Shown piece after piece: positions 15,846 to 22,616 of a DNA stretch of 64,000 nucleotides (its first letter is position 1; each line of letters starts with the position of its first letter). The stretch lies in NCBI GenBank assembly GCA_035556555.1, contig DATMES010000017.1:62001-126000 (forward strand), given 5' to 3'. Both the position numbers and the translations under genes were made by a program. The notes beneath the pieces were generated by a model, which saw nothing but the letters and a program-made list of their open reading frames with translations, had not been told where the DNA came from and searched no databases. This DNA is from Frankiaceae bacterium. GTDB taxonomy: Bacteria > Actinomycetota > Actinomycetes > BP-191.

Positions 15846-16082
15846 ATGCGCAAGCTTGCCCTCGTCGCCGCCGCCGCCGCCGCCGTCGCGGTCCCCACCT
15901 CTCCCGCCAGCGCGGAGCCGAGCTGCCGCCAGCTCGCCGCCGTCACCGGCTCGTCGGTCGCGTACTGCACCGAGCGCCGGTGGGAGATCGTCGACCACTA
16001 CGTCCGGATCTGCACCGACAAGGACCTCGACGGCACCCCCGAGTCCTGCAAGTTCGTGCTCATCGCCTCGATCTTTTCGTAG
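15846..16082 (+). CDS. Small secreted cysteine-containing protein
   Basis: A 78-residue protein with a clear Sec signal peptide (MRKLALVAAAAAAVAVPTSP, cleavage near ASA-EP) and a mature part of about 55 residues. The mature part contains four cysteines (SCRQ, YCTE, ICTD, SCKF) that could form two disulfides. I do not recognise the family. It belongs to a run of tiny secreted proteins in this region. The ATG at 15846 is the natural start because the next in-frame upstream start would extend the signal peptide abnormally. Confidence 0.7.
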   Translation: MRKLALVAAAAAAVAVPTSPASAEPSCRQLAAVTGSSVAYCTERRWEIVDHYVRICTDKDLDGTPESCKFVLIASIFS

Positions 16083-16144
16083 CGGCCCTCCGCGGTACGG
16101 GCTGTCCCCGTACGACGCTGTCAGCGCTCCGCATGTTCGGCTGC

Positions 16145-16150
16145 TATGGT
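16145..16150 (+). promoter_or_regulatory. Candidate -10 element of the cold-shock gene
   Basis: TATGGT lies 163 bases before the cold-shock ATG, which would give a long 5' untranslated leader of about 155 bases, as expected for cold-shock genes. The -35 region is unclear. Confidence 0.35.
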
Positions 16151-16187
16151 CATCGACGTTGCTTACCGATGTCCTCGCACGTTCTTG

Positions 16188-16215
16188 AACGCCCGCGGAG
16201 TTGGTCGCGGGCGTT
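16188..16215 (+). promoter_or_regulatory. Leader hairpin upstream of the cold-shock gene
   Basis: A perfect 10-bp stem (AACGCCCGCG at 16188-16197 with CGCGGGCGTT at 16206-16215) closes an eight-base loop and is followed by TTGTCGTTT. It sits in the predicted long leader of the cold-shock gene, between the candidate -10 and the start. It could attenuate transcription or act as a temperature-responsive fold. Confidence 0.5.
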
Positions 16216-16312
16216 TGTCGTTTCCGGTACCTGACCGGCCGCGAGGAGCGACCACGGCGGCAACACCAGGCCCGCATCGCGCGGGCCAGGATCGTCCTTA
16301 GGAGGACGCAGC

Positions 16313-16516
16313 ATGACGCAAGGCTCCGTGAAGTGGTTCAACGCCGAGAAGGGCTTCGGTTTCATCGCGCAGGACGGCGGCGGCGCCGACGTCTTCGTGC
16401 ACTTCTCGGCCATCGCGGCTGACGGCTACCGCTCGCTGGACGAGAACCAGCGCGTGGAGTTCGACGTCACGCAGGGCCAGAAGGGCCCGCAGGCGGAGAA
16501 CGTCCGCCCCATCTGA
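16313..16516 (+). CDS. cspA: Cold-shock protein (CspA family)
   Basis: A 67-residue single cold-shock domain, the normal length of the family. The RNA-binding motifs are intact: [14 protein letters not shown] (RNP1, KGFGFI) and DVFVHFSAI (RNP2, VFVHF). It would bind single-stranded RNA/DNA in the cytoplasm and melt RNA secondary structure. The start has TTAGGAGG-like sequence nine bases upstream. A long leader with a strong hairpin precedes it and a strong terminator follows, so it is a single-gene unit. Confidence 0.97.
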   Translation: MTQGSVKWFNAEKGFGFIAQDGGGADVFVHFSAIAADGYRSLDENQRVEFDVTQGQKGPQAENVRPI

Positions 16517-16530
16517 ACCCTCGCTACTTC

Positions 16531-16561
16531 GAAGGCCCCGGCGATCTTCGCCGGGGCCTTC
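16531..16561 (+). terminator. Rho-independent-type terminator of the cold-shock gene
   Basis: A 14-bp perfect stem (GAAGGCCCCGGCGA at 16531-16544, complement at 16548-16561) with a TCT loop, followed by GTGTTTGTC. It lies 15 bases after the cold-shock stop codon. Confidence 0.9.
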
Positions 16562-16582
16562 GTGTTTGTCCGTGCCGGATTT

Positions 16583-16786
16583 CTACGTGACGGGCGAGAG
16601 GCACAGCGGCGTGCCGGGGACCACGTTGATCCAGACGGCGCAGTCACGCTGGAAGCAGTTGCCCTGGCAGATCCACGCCCGGCAGTTGGTGTCGACCTGG
16701 CCGGTGCAGTTCCCGACCGCCGAGGCGTACGACGGCGCGGAGACGATGGACGCCGCGATGGCGGCGAGGACGATGAGGCGACGCAT
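16583..16786 (-). CDS. Tiny secreted six-cysteine protein
   Basis: A 67-residue protein with a signal peptide (about residues 1-23, cleavage near ASA-VG). The mature 44 residues contain six cysteines (NCTG, NCRA, ICQG, NCFQ, DCAV, LCLS), enough for three disulfides. The spacing is defensin-like in density but matches no family I can name. The start at 16786 has GGAGGA upstream. It lies 58 bases downstream of another secreted-protein gene on the same strand, so the two may be co-transcribed. Confidence 0.7.
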   Translation of the reverse strand: MRRLIVLAAIAASIVSAPSYASAVGNCTGQVDTNCRAWICQGNCFQRDCAVWINVVPGTPLCLSPVT

Positions 16787-16844
16787 GACGGGTGGTCCTC
16801 CGGCTCTGTAGGGATGCGCAAGGGTGCGAGGCGAAAGCTGCGCC

Positions 16845-17264
16845 TCAGATGTCCATCCGGCAGATGACCAGCGTGTCCGGGCTCTCGTTCCGCACGACGT
16901 CGTGCTGGCCGATGACGGCGGTGACCTCCGTGCGCCACCAGCCGGTGCGGCAGCGTTGCTCGAGATTCCGCGTCGTCGCCGTCGCGCCGATGCCGTTGGC
17001 GGTCGCCGTCGACGACTCGTGCCTGCAGACGATCGTCTCGTACGCGCCCACGGGGTTCTGCCGGTACTGGAGGCAGGTCGTGATGTCCCAGTTGCTGTGC
17101 GTCTCGGGGAAGCACTGTGCCTCGCCGAGCCCGCTGATCGAGTTGTCGACCTGGTGGATGGGGTTCCAGGGGATGACGTCGCACGAGCCGTGGGCCGACG
17201 CGGGTGACGCGAGCGCCGCGCCGGCGAGGACCGCGGCGGAGACGACGAGGTGAGCGGAGCGCAT
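16845..17264 (-). CDS. Secreted protein of unknown function
   Basis: A 139-residue protein with a signal peptide (MRSAHLVVSAAVLAGAALAS, cleavage near ASA-HG). The mature part has six cysteines and several Trp and His residues (WNPIHQVD, HSNWDITTC, CRTGWWRTEV). No family is recognised. ATG 17264 is preceded by AGGAGTT. It is probably the first gene of a two-gene unit with the six-cysteine protein. Roughly 80 bases separate it from the peptide gene that ends at 17344. Confidence 0.72.
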   Translation of the reverse strand: MRSAHLVVSAAVLAGAALASPASAHGSCDVIPWNPIHQVDNSISGLGEAQCFPETHSNWDITTCLQYRQNPVGAYETIVCRHESSTATANGIGATATTRNLEQRCRTGWWRTEVTAVIGQHDVVRNESPDTLVICRMDI

Positions 17265-17343
17265 GGGAACTCCTAGCCGAGTAGGGATCGGGCACGGACA
17301 GTTCGAGACCGCGCGGCCCGACTCCTGTCGGTGGGGCTCCGGC

Positions 17344-17511
17344 TCAGCACTGCTCGGTCTGCCAGGAATGGCAGCCGAGGCTCAACGGGTCGGTGCAGAT
17401 GGTGTAGACCCGCGTCTGGGCGGGAGTGACCGAGTCGGCGCCGACGATTCGCCCCAGCTCGTCGACGGTCAGCTCGGTGAGGGACTCCTTGCGCAGTACG
17501 AGATTCCGCAT
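17344..17511 (-). CDS. RiPP-like precursor peptide 1 (lanthipeptide-type leader)
   Basis: A 55-residue peptide. Its N-terminus NLVLRKESLTELTVDEL followed by RIVGA matches the leader pattern xLxLxKETLxELxxxELxxVxGG seen in class I lanthipeptide-like precursors. The core after GA has three cysteines (TIC, LGC, EQC-stop) with Thr and Ser residues before them. Three similar peptides occur within 2.4 kb, but no modification enzyme is in the window. The start at 17511 gives the shortest leader; an ATG at 17529 is possible. It is divergent from the secreted trypsin gene, 46 bases away. Confidence 0.6.
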   Translation of the reverse strand: MRNLVLRKESLTELTVDELGRIVGADSVTPAQTRVYTICTDPLSLGCHSWQTEQC

Positions 17512-17557
17512 AACCGGACATACTGCCATGAACCATTCCATCCCTACAGGAGTGTTC

Positions 17558-18352
17558 ATGCGATTCCCCAACAGATTCGTGTCCTCGCTGGTCGGCATCA
17601 CCGCCGCGCTGGCGATCGCCGTCCCGACCACCCCCTCCAACGCCATCGTCGGCGGCACGAACGCCAGCGCCGGCGAGTACCCGTGGATGGCCGCCGTCTA
17701 CTTCGGCAGCCCCAGCGGGCAGTTCTGCGGCGGCACGCTCGTCCGCCCGACCATCGTCATCACCGCGGCACACTGCATCCTCGGCGTGCCCGCCCCGGTG
17801 ATCTCCGGCGTCCTCGTCGGCCGCACCACGCTGAACGGCACCGGCGGCGACATGGTCCCGGCGGCCGGCTTCGTGATCCACCCGGCGTGGAACGCCGGGC
17901 TCAACACGTTCGACATCGCGGCGATCAGGCTCACGCGTCCGGCGGTCGGCGCGACGCCGCTGCCCTGGGCGACGCCGTCGGACGCGGCGTGGTTCGGGGC
18001 CGGTGACACGGCGACGGTCATCGGCTGGGGTGCCACGAGCGAGGGCGGCTCGGGGTCGAACTCGCTCAAGGAGGCGACCGTGCCGATCGTCTCCGACGCC
18101 GGCTGCACGGCGTCGTACGGCGTCCAGTACGTCGCGTACTCGCACCTCTGCGCCGGCTACCCGCAGGGCGGCACCGACACCTGCCAGGGCGACAGCGGCG
18201 GCCCGCTGATGGTCCGTAACGGCTCCGGCCAGTTCATCCTCGCGGGCATCACCAGCTTCGGCGTCGGCTGCGCGCGGGCGGGCTACCCCGGCGTGTACAC
18301 GCGGGTGGCGAACATGACGTCGTTCATCGACGCGATGGTGTTGGCGGCATAG
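17558..18352 (+). CDS. Secreted trypsin-like serine protease (S1)
   Basis: A 264-residue protease with a signal peptide (to about residue 29) followed directly by IVGGTNASAGEYPW, so there is almost no propeptide. The catalytic triad is His72 in TAAHC, Asp119 in FDIAAIRL and Ser213 in CQGDSGGPL. The specificity-pocket region has GTDTCQGDSGG, with Asp at the position expected for trypsin-like Lys/Arg preference. Cysteines for three disulfides are present. The start has ACAGGAG upstream. It lies among leader-bearing peptides, so a role in trimming them outside the cell is possible but unproven. Confidence 0.95.
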   Translation: MRFPNRFVSSLVGITAALAIAVPTTPSNAIVGGTNASAGEYPWMAAVYFGSPSGQFCGGTLVRPTIVITAAHCILGVPAPVISGVLVGRTTLNGTGGDMVPAAGFVIHPAWNAGLNTFDIAAIRLTRPAVGATPLPWATPSDAAWFGAGDTATVIGWGATSEGGSGSNSLKEATVPIVSDAGCTASYGVQYVAYSHLCAGYPQGGTDTCQGDSGGPLMVRNGSGQFILAGITSFGVGCARAGYPGVYTRVANMTSFIDAMVLAA

Positions 18353-18364
18353 CGCCAGGACGCA

Positions 18365-18397
18365 CGAAGGCCCGGCGGCCGCTGCGCCGGGCCTTCG
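18365..18397 (+). terminator. Terminator hairpin after the trypsin gene
   Basis: A 13-bp perfect stem (CGAAGGCCCGGCG at 18365-18377, complement at 18385-18397) around a seven-base loop, 13 bases after the protease stop codon. The T-tract is weak. Confidence 0.8.
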
Positions 18398-18466
18398 TCG
18401 CGTCCGGCAGGTGCCGCCCCCGATGCCGCCGAAGAGCGACGTACACCTACGACACGGAGGCCCCTC

Positions 18467-18658
18467 ATGCGCGCGACCCGCCGGCTCACCCTCGAGCGCG
18501 AGACCCTGACCGAGCTGGCCGCGGACGAGCTGACGTTCGCCATCGGCGCCGACGCCGCGACGACGCCGGTCGGTGGCTGCGCCACGGACCTCGCGAGCAA
18601 GCTCGTCGAGTGCGAGAGCAACCTGCGCCCCTGCATCTCGCACGGCTGCACGCGGTAG
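18467..18658 (+). CDS. RiPP-like precursor peptide 2
   Basis: A 63-residue peptide. The leader RRLTLERETLTELAADEL followed by FAIGA fits the same pattern as its neighbours. The core (about residues 29-63) has four cysteines (GGC, VEC, RPC, HGC) with several Ser and Thr residues, ending CTR. No transporter or synthetase is adjacent. The gene stands alone between the trypsin terminator and the convergent DUF2278 gene. Confidence 0.6.
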   Translation: MRATRRLTLERETLTELAADELTFAIGADAATTPVGGCATDLASKLVECESNLRPCISHGCTR

Positions 18659-18673
18659 CGCTCCGCCGCACCG

Positions 18674-19381
18674 TCAGACGGGGTGGCCCTGGCTGTCGGT
18701 GTTCAGCGACTGCGAGTTGAACTTCACGAGCCAGGCGGCGAGCGTGCCGTCGGCGCGCTGGACGACGACGCCGCCGTCCTGCCAGATGCCGTTGCTCGCC
18801 CACCACTGCGACCCGGCGGGGTCACCCTGGTTCATGTGCACGTCGTGGACGCCGAGCCCGTTCTTGTAGTGCTCGCCGAAGATGTAGACGCGCCGGCATC
18901 CGACGAGCGACTGCTCCAACGACGTGAGCGCCGCGTCGCCGCTGCTCTTCGCCCAGCCTCGGAACTTGCGGAACGCCAGGCAGAGCAGCCGCCTGATCCG
19001 CTGCCACACCGCGTCGTACCACGCGTGGTACCAGGGCAGCCGCGCCACGGGCGTGAACCGCCAGTCCGGCGGCGGGCACTTGTCCAGCAGCAGCTCGCTC
19101 CGGACGTAGTCGAGCGCGCCGGAGGTGGCGTTCGACGCCAGCGCGTGCCAGCCGTTCGCCAGCCCGCTCACCGGTGCGAAGAGCGCGGCGTCGAGCGGTG
19201 CGATCGTCTTGACCGCGACGCCCACCCCGGTCTTGGTATCGACGTCGATCGCGGACGTGTACTGACCGGCCGGCGTCGCGATCTGGATGTGCCCGTGGTA
19301 CCACTTCCCGACCTCGTCCGGCGGGTCGCGGTGGAAGCTCACGTACGTCCCGATCGCGACGCCGTACGCGTTCAGCGGCAT
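18674..19381 (-). CDS. DUF2278 (YukJ-like) protein
   Basis: A 235-residue protein with DUF2278 landmarks: an N-terminal YGVAIGTYVSF, then KWYHGHIQIATPAGQYTSAIDV, and the C-terminal block HDVHMNQGDP, NGIWQDGGVVV and a final W-VKFNSQSLNTDS. There is no signal peptide. Function is unknown; C-terminal residues suggest a metal- or nucleotide-binding fold. It lies 35 bases downstream of peptide gene 3 on the same strand and is probably co-transcribed with it, which makes it a candidate accessory protein for the peptide. Confidence 0.88.
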   Translation of the reverse strand: MPLNAYGVAIGTYVSFHRDPPDEVGKWYHGHIQIATPAGQYTSAIDVDTKTGVGVAVKTIAPLDAALFAPVSGLANGWHALASNATSGALDYVRSELLLDKCPPPDWRFTPVARLPWYHAWYDAVWQRIRRLLCLAFRKFRGWAKSSGDAALTSLEQSLVGCRRVYIFGEHYKNGLGVHDVHMNQGDPAGSQWWASNGIWQDGGVVVQRADGTLAAWLVKFNSQSLNTDSQGHPV

Positions 19382-19416
19382 GGTCGTTCCCCCGTTCTCG
19401 TCATGGCGGGGCTACG

Positions 19417-19608
19417 TCAGCCCGGCATCGCCGGCGTGCAGCCCTCCTTGGTGGGCCACTTGATCAGGCAGGTGTAGTCGCTCTCGATGCGGTCCCTGAG
19501 GTCGCAGGGCGTCCCGCTCGCCGCGCCGCCGACGACACCGTGCAGCTCCACGGTCGTCAGGTCGGTCAGCGTCTCCTTCTTCAGCGTCAGCTTCTTCACG
19601 GCATTCAT
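19417..19608 (-). CDS. RiPP-like precursor peptide 3
   Basis: A 63-residue peptide with the clearest leader: KKLTLKKETLTDLTTVEL followed by VVGG, a double-Gly site used by C39-type leader peptidases. The 35-residue core has three cysteines (TPC, YTC, EGC) and Ser/Thr residues. AAGGA lies upstream of the ATG. It precedes the DUF2278 gene on the same strand. It is divergent from peptide gene 4, with 74 bases between them that must hold both promoters. Confidence 0.65.
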   Translation of the reverse strand: MNAVKKLTLKKETLTDLTTVELHGVVGGAASGTPCDLRDRIESDYTCLIKWPTKEGCTPAMPG

Positions 19609-19682
19609 GAGGGGGTCCTTTCGGGTGAATGCGACACTTCGGTACGCAGTATGCCGTTCCCCCAGCCCGAAAGGTCGCCGCC

Positions 19683-19874
19683 ATGAGCAGGAAGCTGGCC
19701 GTACGTCGCGAGGTCCTGGCCGAGCTCTCGCCCGAGGAGGCGCGCTCCGTCGTCGGCGGCGTGTCCGGGTACAGCTGCGTCGGCGTCTGCATGACGGGCG
19801 TCGAGGAGTGCCTGACGCGGCAGTGGTGCCTCGGGATCACCGAAGAGGTCTGCGCGGCGCCGGACCGGTCGTGA
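19683..19874 (+). CDS. RiPP-like precursor peptide 4, coupled to a lipoprotein
   Basis: A 63-residue peptide. The leader RKLAVRREVLAELSPEEARS ends in VVGG. The core has five cysteines (YSC, GVC, EEC, QWC, EVC), the most of the set. CGAAAGG precedes the ATG. Its stop overlaps the GTG of a SecD-head-like lipoprotein (GTGA), so the two are made together, which suggests a functional link in export, immunity or display. Confidence 0.62.
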   Translation: MSRKLAVRREVLAELSPEEARSVVGGVSGYSCVGVCMTGVEECLTRQWCLGITEEVCAAPDRS

Positions 19875-20599
19875 CGCGGGCGGTGGGCGCCGCCGTTCTC
19901 GCGGTGGCGCTGCTGGCGGGCTGCGGGTCCGACGGTGACGGCGACGGCGATCCCGCCGCCACCGTGACGGTACGGGTGGAGGTGCCCGACGCCGCTCGGA
20001 CGGACGCCGTCGCGAAGGTCGTCGGCGAGAGGCTCCGCGCGCTCGGCGCGGCACCGGTGACCTCGGTCACCGAGCCCGGTGTCGCGACCTTCACGGTGCC
20101 GCGCAGGCTGACCGGGGACGAGGAGGAGGCGCTGACCGCGACCGGCCGCCTCGTGTTCCGCCCCGTCATCGAGACACGGCCACCGGGACCCGACTGCGCG
20201 ACGCCGTCCCCGAGACGAGCCGACGACGCCGCGGAGATCACGGCGTGCGAGCTCGGCGGCGCCGCGACGTACGTCCTCGGGCCGGCCGAGGAGATCGCCG
20301 TGGCGTCGGCGAACGCGACGGCGCAGGTAGGGGCGGTGGCGACCGGCGAGTGGGTCGTCGAGGTCACGCTCACCGACGCCGCGGCATGGGAGGCGCTGAC
20401 GACGAAGTACATCGGCAAGCAGCTCGCGATCGTGCTCGACGGCATCGTCCAGTCGGCGCCGACGGTCCAGGAGGCGATACCCGGCGGCTCGGCGCACATC
20501 TCCGGCGAGTTCACCGAGTCCGAGTCGCGGCGCATCGCGGCGGTGCTGGAGGGCGGGCCTCTGCCGGCACCGGTCGGCACGGTGACGCAGACGGGCTGA
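19871..20599 (+). CDS. Lipoprotein with a SecD P1-head-like domain
   Basis: A 242-residue lipoprotein. The signal ends in the lipobox LLAGC (Cys18). An Asp/Gly-rich linker leads to a domain resembling the periplasmic P1 region of SecD: paired repeats VTVRVEVPDAARTDAVAKVV and a head segment with GEWVVEVTLTDAAAWEALT, KQLAIVLDGIVQSAPTVQE and IPGGSAHISGEFT. Unlike SecD there are no membrane helices, so it cannot form the translocase motor itself. It is translationally coupled to peptide gene 4, an association I have not seen described. A role in folding, export or protection for the peptide is inference. Confidence 0.8.
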   Translation: MTRAVGAAVLAVALLAGCGSDGDGDGDPAATVTVRVEVPDAARTDAVAKVVGERLRALGAAPVTSVTEPGVATFTVPRRLTGDEEEALTATGRLVFRPVIETRPPGPDCATPSPRRADDAAEITACELGGAATYVLGPAEEIAVASANATAQVGAVATGEWVVEVTLTDAAAWEALTTKYIGKQLAIVLDGIVQSAPTVQEAIPGGSAHISGEFTESESRRIAAVLEGGPLPAPVGTVTQTG

Positions 20600-20606
20600 C
20601 GGCTCG

Positions 20607-20612
20607 TATCGT
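20607..20612 (+). promoter_or_regulatory. Candidate -10 of a leaderless acyl-CoA dehydrogenase transcript
   Basis: TATCGT lies only six bases upstream of the ATG at 20619, and no ribosome site is present. This geometry is typical of leaderless actinobacterial mRNAs whose first base is at or near the start codon. Confidence 0.45.
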
Positions 20613-20618
20613 GGCGGG

Positions 20619-22376
20619 ATGCCGTCCACCCTGCTGTCCCGCCGCGACCTCGACTTCCTGCTGTACGAGTGGCTCGACGTCGAGCTGCTGACCAAGCGGT
20701 CGCGCTTCGCCGAGCACTCGCGGGAGACGTTCGACGCGGTGCTCGAGCTGTCGGAGCGGGTGGCGACCGAGCAGTTCGCGCCGCACAACAAGACGAGCGA
20801 CGCCAACGAGCCGTCGTTCGACGGCGAGCGCGTGCACCTCATCCCCGAGATCAAGCGGGCGCTCGACGCGTTCGCGGCGACGGGGCTGCTCGGCAGCACG
20901 ATGGACGCGAGCGTCGGCGGGCTGCAGCTGCCCGCTGTCGTCGCGGCGGCCTGCTTCTCGTGGTTCCAGGCGGCGAACGTCGGCACGTCCGCCTACCCGT
21001 TCCTCACCCTGGCCAACGCCAACCTGCTGCTCGCGCACGGCTCCCCGGAGATGGTCGAGACGTACGTACGCCCGATGGTCGAGGGCCGCTGGTACGGCAC
21101 CATGTGCCTCTCCGAGCCGCAGGCCGGCTCGTCGCTCACCGACATCACGACGCGCGCGGAGCCGCGCGACGACGGGACGTACCGGATCGTCGGCAGCAAG
21201 ATGTGGATCTCCGCGGGCGAGCACGACCTCAGCGAGAACATCGTCCACCTCGTCCTCGCGAAGATCCCCGGCGGCCCGCCCGGCGTGAAGGGGATCAGCC
21301 TGTTCGTCGTGCCGAAGGTGCTGCCCGACGGCACGCGCAACGACGTCGTCCTCGCCGGCCTCAACCACAAGATGGGCTACCGCGGCACGGTCAACACGAT
21401 GCTGAACTTCGGCGAGCGCGACGGCGCCGTCGGCTGGCTGGTGGGGGAGCCGCACCAGGGCCTCGGCTACATGTTCCACATGATGAACGAGGCCCGCGTC
21501 GGCGTCGGCGCGGGCGCGATGGCGCTGGGGTACACGGGCTACCTGAAGTCGCTGGCGTACGCCAGGGAACGCCCGCAGGGCAGGCCCGTCACCGGCAAGG
21601 ACCCGGCGGTGCCGCAGGTGCCGATCGTCGAGCACGCCGACGTACGCCGCATGCTGCTGGCGCAGAAGTCGTACGTCGAGGGCGCCATGGCGCTGGTGCT
21701 CTACTGCGGCCGGCTGCTCGACGAGGAGCGCACCGCGGCGACGTCCGACGAACGCGACCGCGCGCACCTGCTCCTCGACACGCTGACGCCGATCGCGAAG
21801 TCGTGGCCGTCGCAGTGGTGCCTGGAGGCGAACAGCCTCGCCATTCAGGTCCATGGCGGCTACGGCTACACGCGCGAGTACGACGTGGAGCAGCACTACC
21901 GCGACAACCGGCTGAACCCGATCCACGAGGGTACGCACGGCATCCAGGCGCTGGACCTGCTGGGCAGGAAGGCCGTCATGAACGGCGGCGCGGGGCTCGT
22001 CGCGCTGCTCGGCGCGATGACCGCGACGGCCGACCGAGCGGCGGGAGTCACAGACCTCGCGGCGTACGCCACGGCGTTGCGCGCGACAGCCGAGCGCATC
22101 GGCGCGGTGACGGCGGCGCTCTGGGCGCCGGGCGACGTCGAAGGCGCGCTCGCCAACGCCACCGTCTACCTGGAGGCCGTCGGGCACGCGGTCGTCGCCT
22201 GGCTCTGGCTGGAGCAGGCGCTCGCCGCGGACGGGAAGAACGGCGCGTTCTACGACGGCAAGCGCGCGGCGGCGCGGTACTTCTTCCGCTGGGAGCTGCC
22301 GAAGACCGGCCCGCAGCTCGACCTGCTGGAGAGCCTCGACCGCACGACGCTGGACGCGCGACCGGAGTGGCTCTAG
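20619..22376 (+). CDS. Acyl-CoA dehydrogenase (long, DmdC-like type)
   Basis: A 585-residue FAD-dependent acyl-CoA dehydrogenase, longer than the usual 380-400 residues because of an N-terminal extension and a C-terminal extra domain (from about residue 465), as in 3-methylmercaptopropionyl-CoA dehydrogenases. Motifs include MCLSEPQAGSSLTDI, SKMWISAGEHD, NEARVGVGAGAMALGYTGY and IQVHGGYGYTREYDVEQHYRD, with the catalytic Glu likely in the NPIHEGTHGIQALDLLGRK segment. It would oxidise acyl-CoA thioesters to enoyl-CoA. The substrate cannot be decided from sequence. Confidence 0.93.
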   Translation: MPSTLLSRRDLDFLLYEWLDVELLTKRSRFAEHSRETFDAVLELSERVATEQFAPHNKTSDANEPSFDGERVHLIPEIKRALDAFAATGLLGSTMDASVGGLQLPAVVAAACFSWFQAANVGTSAYPFLTLANANLLLAHGSPEMVETYVRPMVEGRWYGTMCLSEPQAGSSLTDITTRAEPRDDGTYRIVGSKMWISAGEHDLSENIVHLVLAKIPGGPPGVKGISLFVVPKVLPDGTRNDVVLAGLNHKMGYRGTVNTMLNFGERDGAVGWLVGEPHQGLGYMFHMMNEARVGVGAGAMALGYTGYLKSLAYARERPQGRPVTGKDPAVPQVPIVEHADVRRMLLAQKSYVEGAMALVLYCGRLLDEERTAATSDERDRAHLLLDTLTPIAKSWPSQWCLEANSLAIQVHGGYGYTREYDVEQHYRDNRLNPIHEGTHGIQALDLLGRKAVMNGGAGLVALLGAMTATADRAAGVTDLAAYATALRATAERIGAVTAALWAPGDVEGALANATVYLEAVGHAVVAWLWLEQALAADGKNGAFYDGKRAAARYFFRWELPKTGPQLDLLESLDRTTLDARPEWL

Positions 22377-22616
22377 CTCCGACGGCGAAACGTCGGGGGA
22401 GTGTTCCCTGCAACCATGGATGTGACCACGCACGGTCGGAGCGGCCACCCGTACCACGGTGAGAATCGGCCGATCCCCACCAGGTCGTGCTCTGCAGGCC
22501 GGGCGCCGGTCTCACGCGTGGCGATCTTCAAGGAACACTCGAGCGGACGGCCCGGGCTGGGCGGCGCCGCGGGAGCCCTGTAGTAGAACCGGAACGGTCG
22601 GCGACGAGAGGACGTG
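22377..22616. other. Intergenic spacer with dispersed repeat A
   Basis: Between the acyl-CoA dehydrogenase and YibE/F genes. It contains the second copy of repeat A (22492-22536) and a small inverted pair GAGTGTTCC/GGAACACTC at 22399-22407 and 22532-22540. No coding frame is supported. Confidence 0.5.
22492..22536 (-). repeat. Dispersed repeat family A, copy 2
   Basis: Read on the minus strand it begins GTTCCTTGAAGATC, has ACGCGTGA in the middle and ends CGGCCTGCAG. It matches 4767-4811 at 37 of 45 positions without gaps. Both copies are intergenic. Confidence 0.7.
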
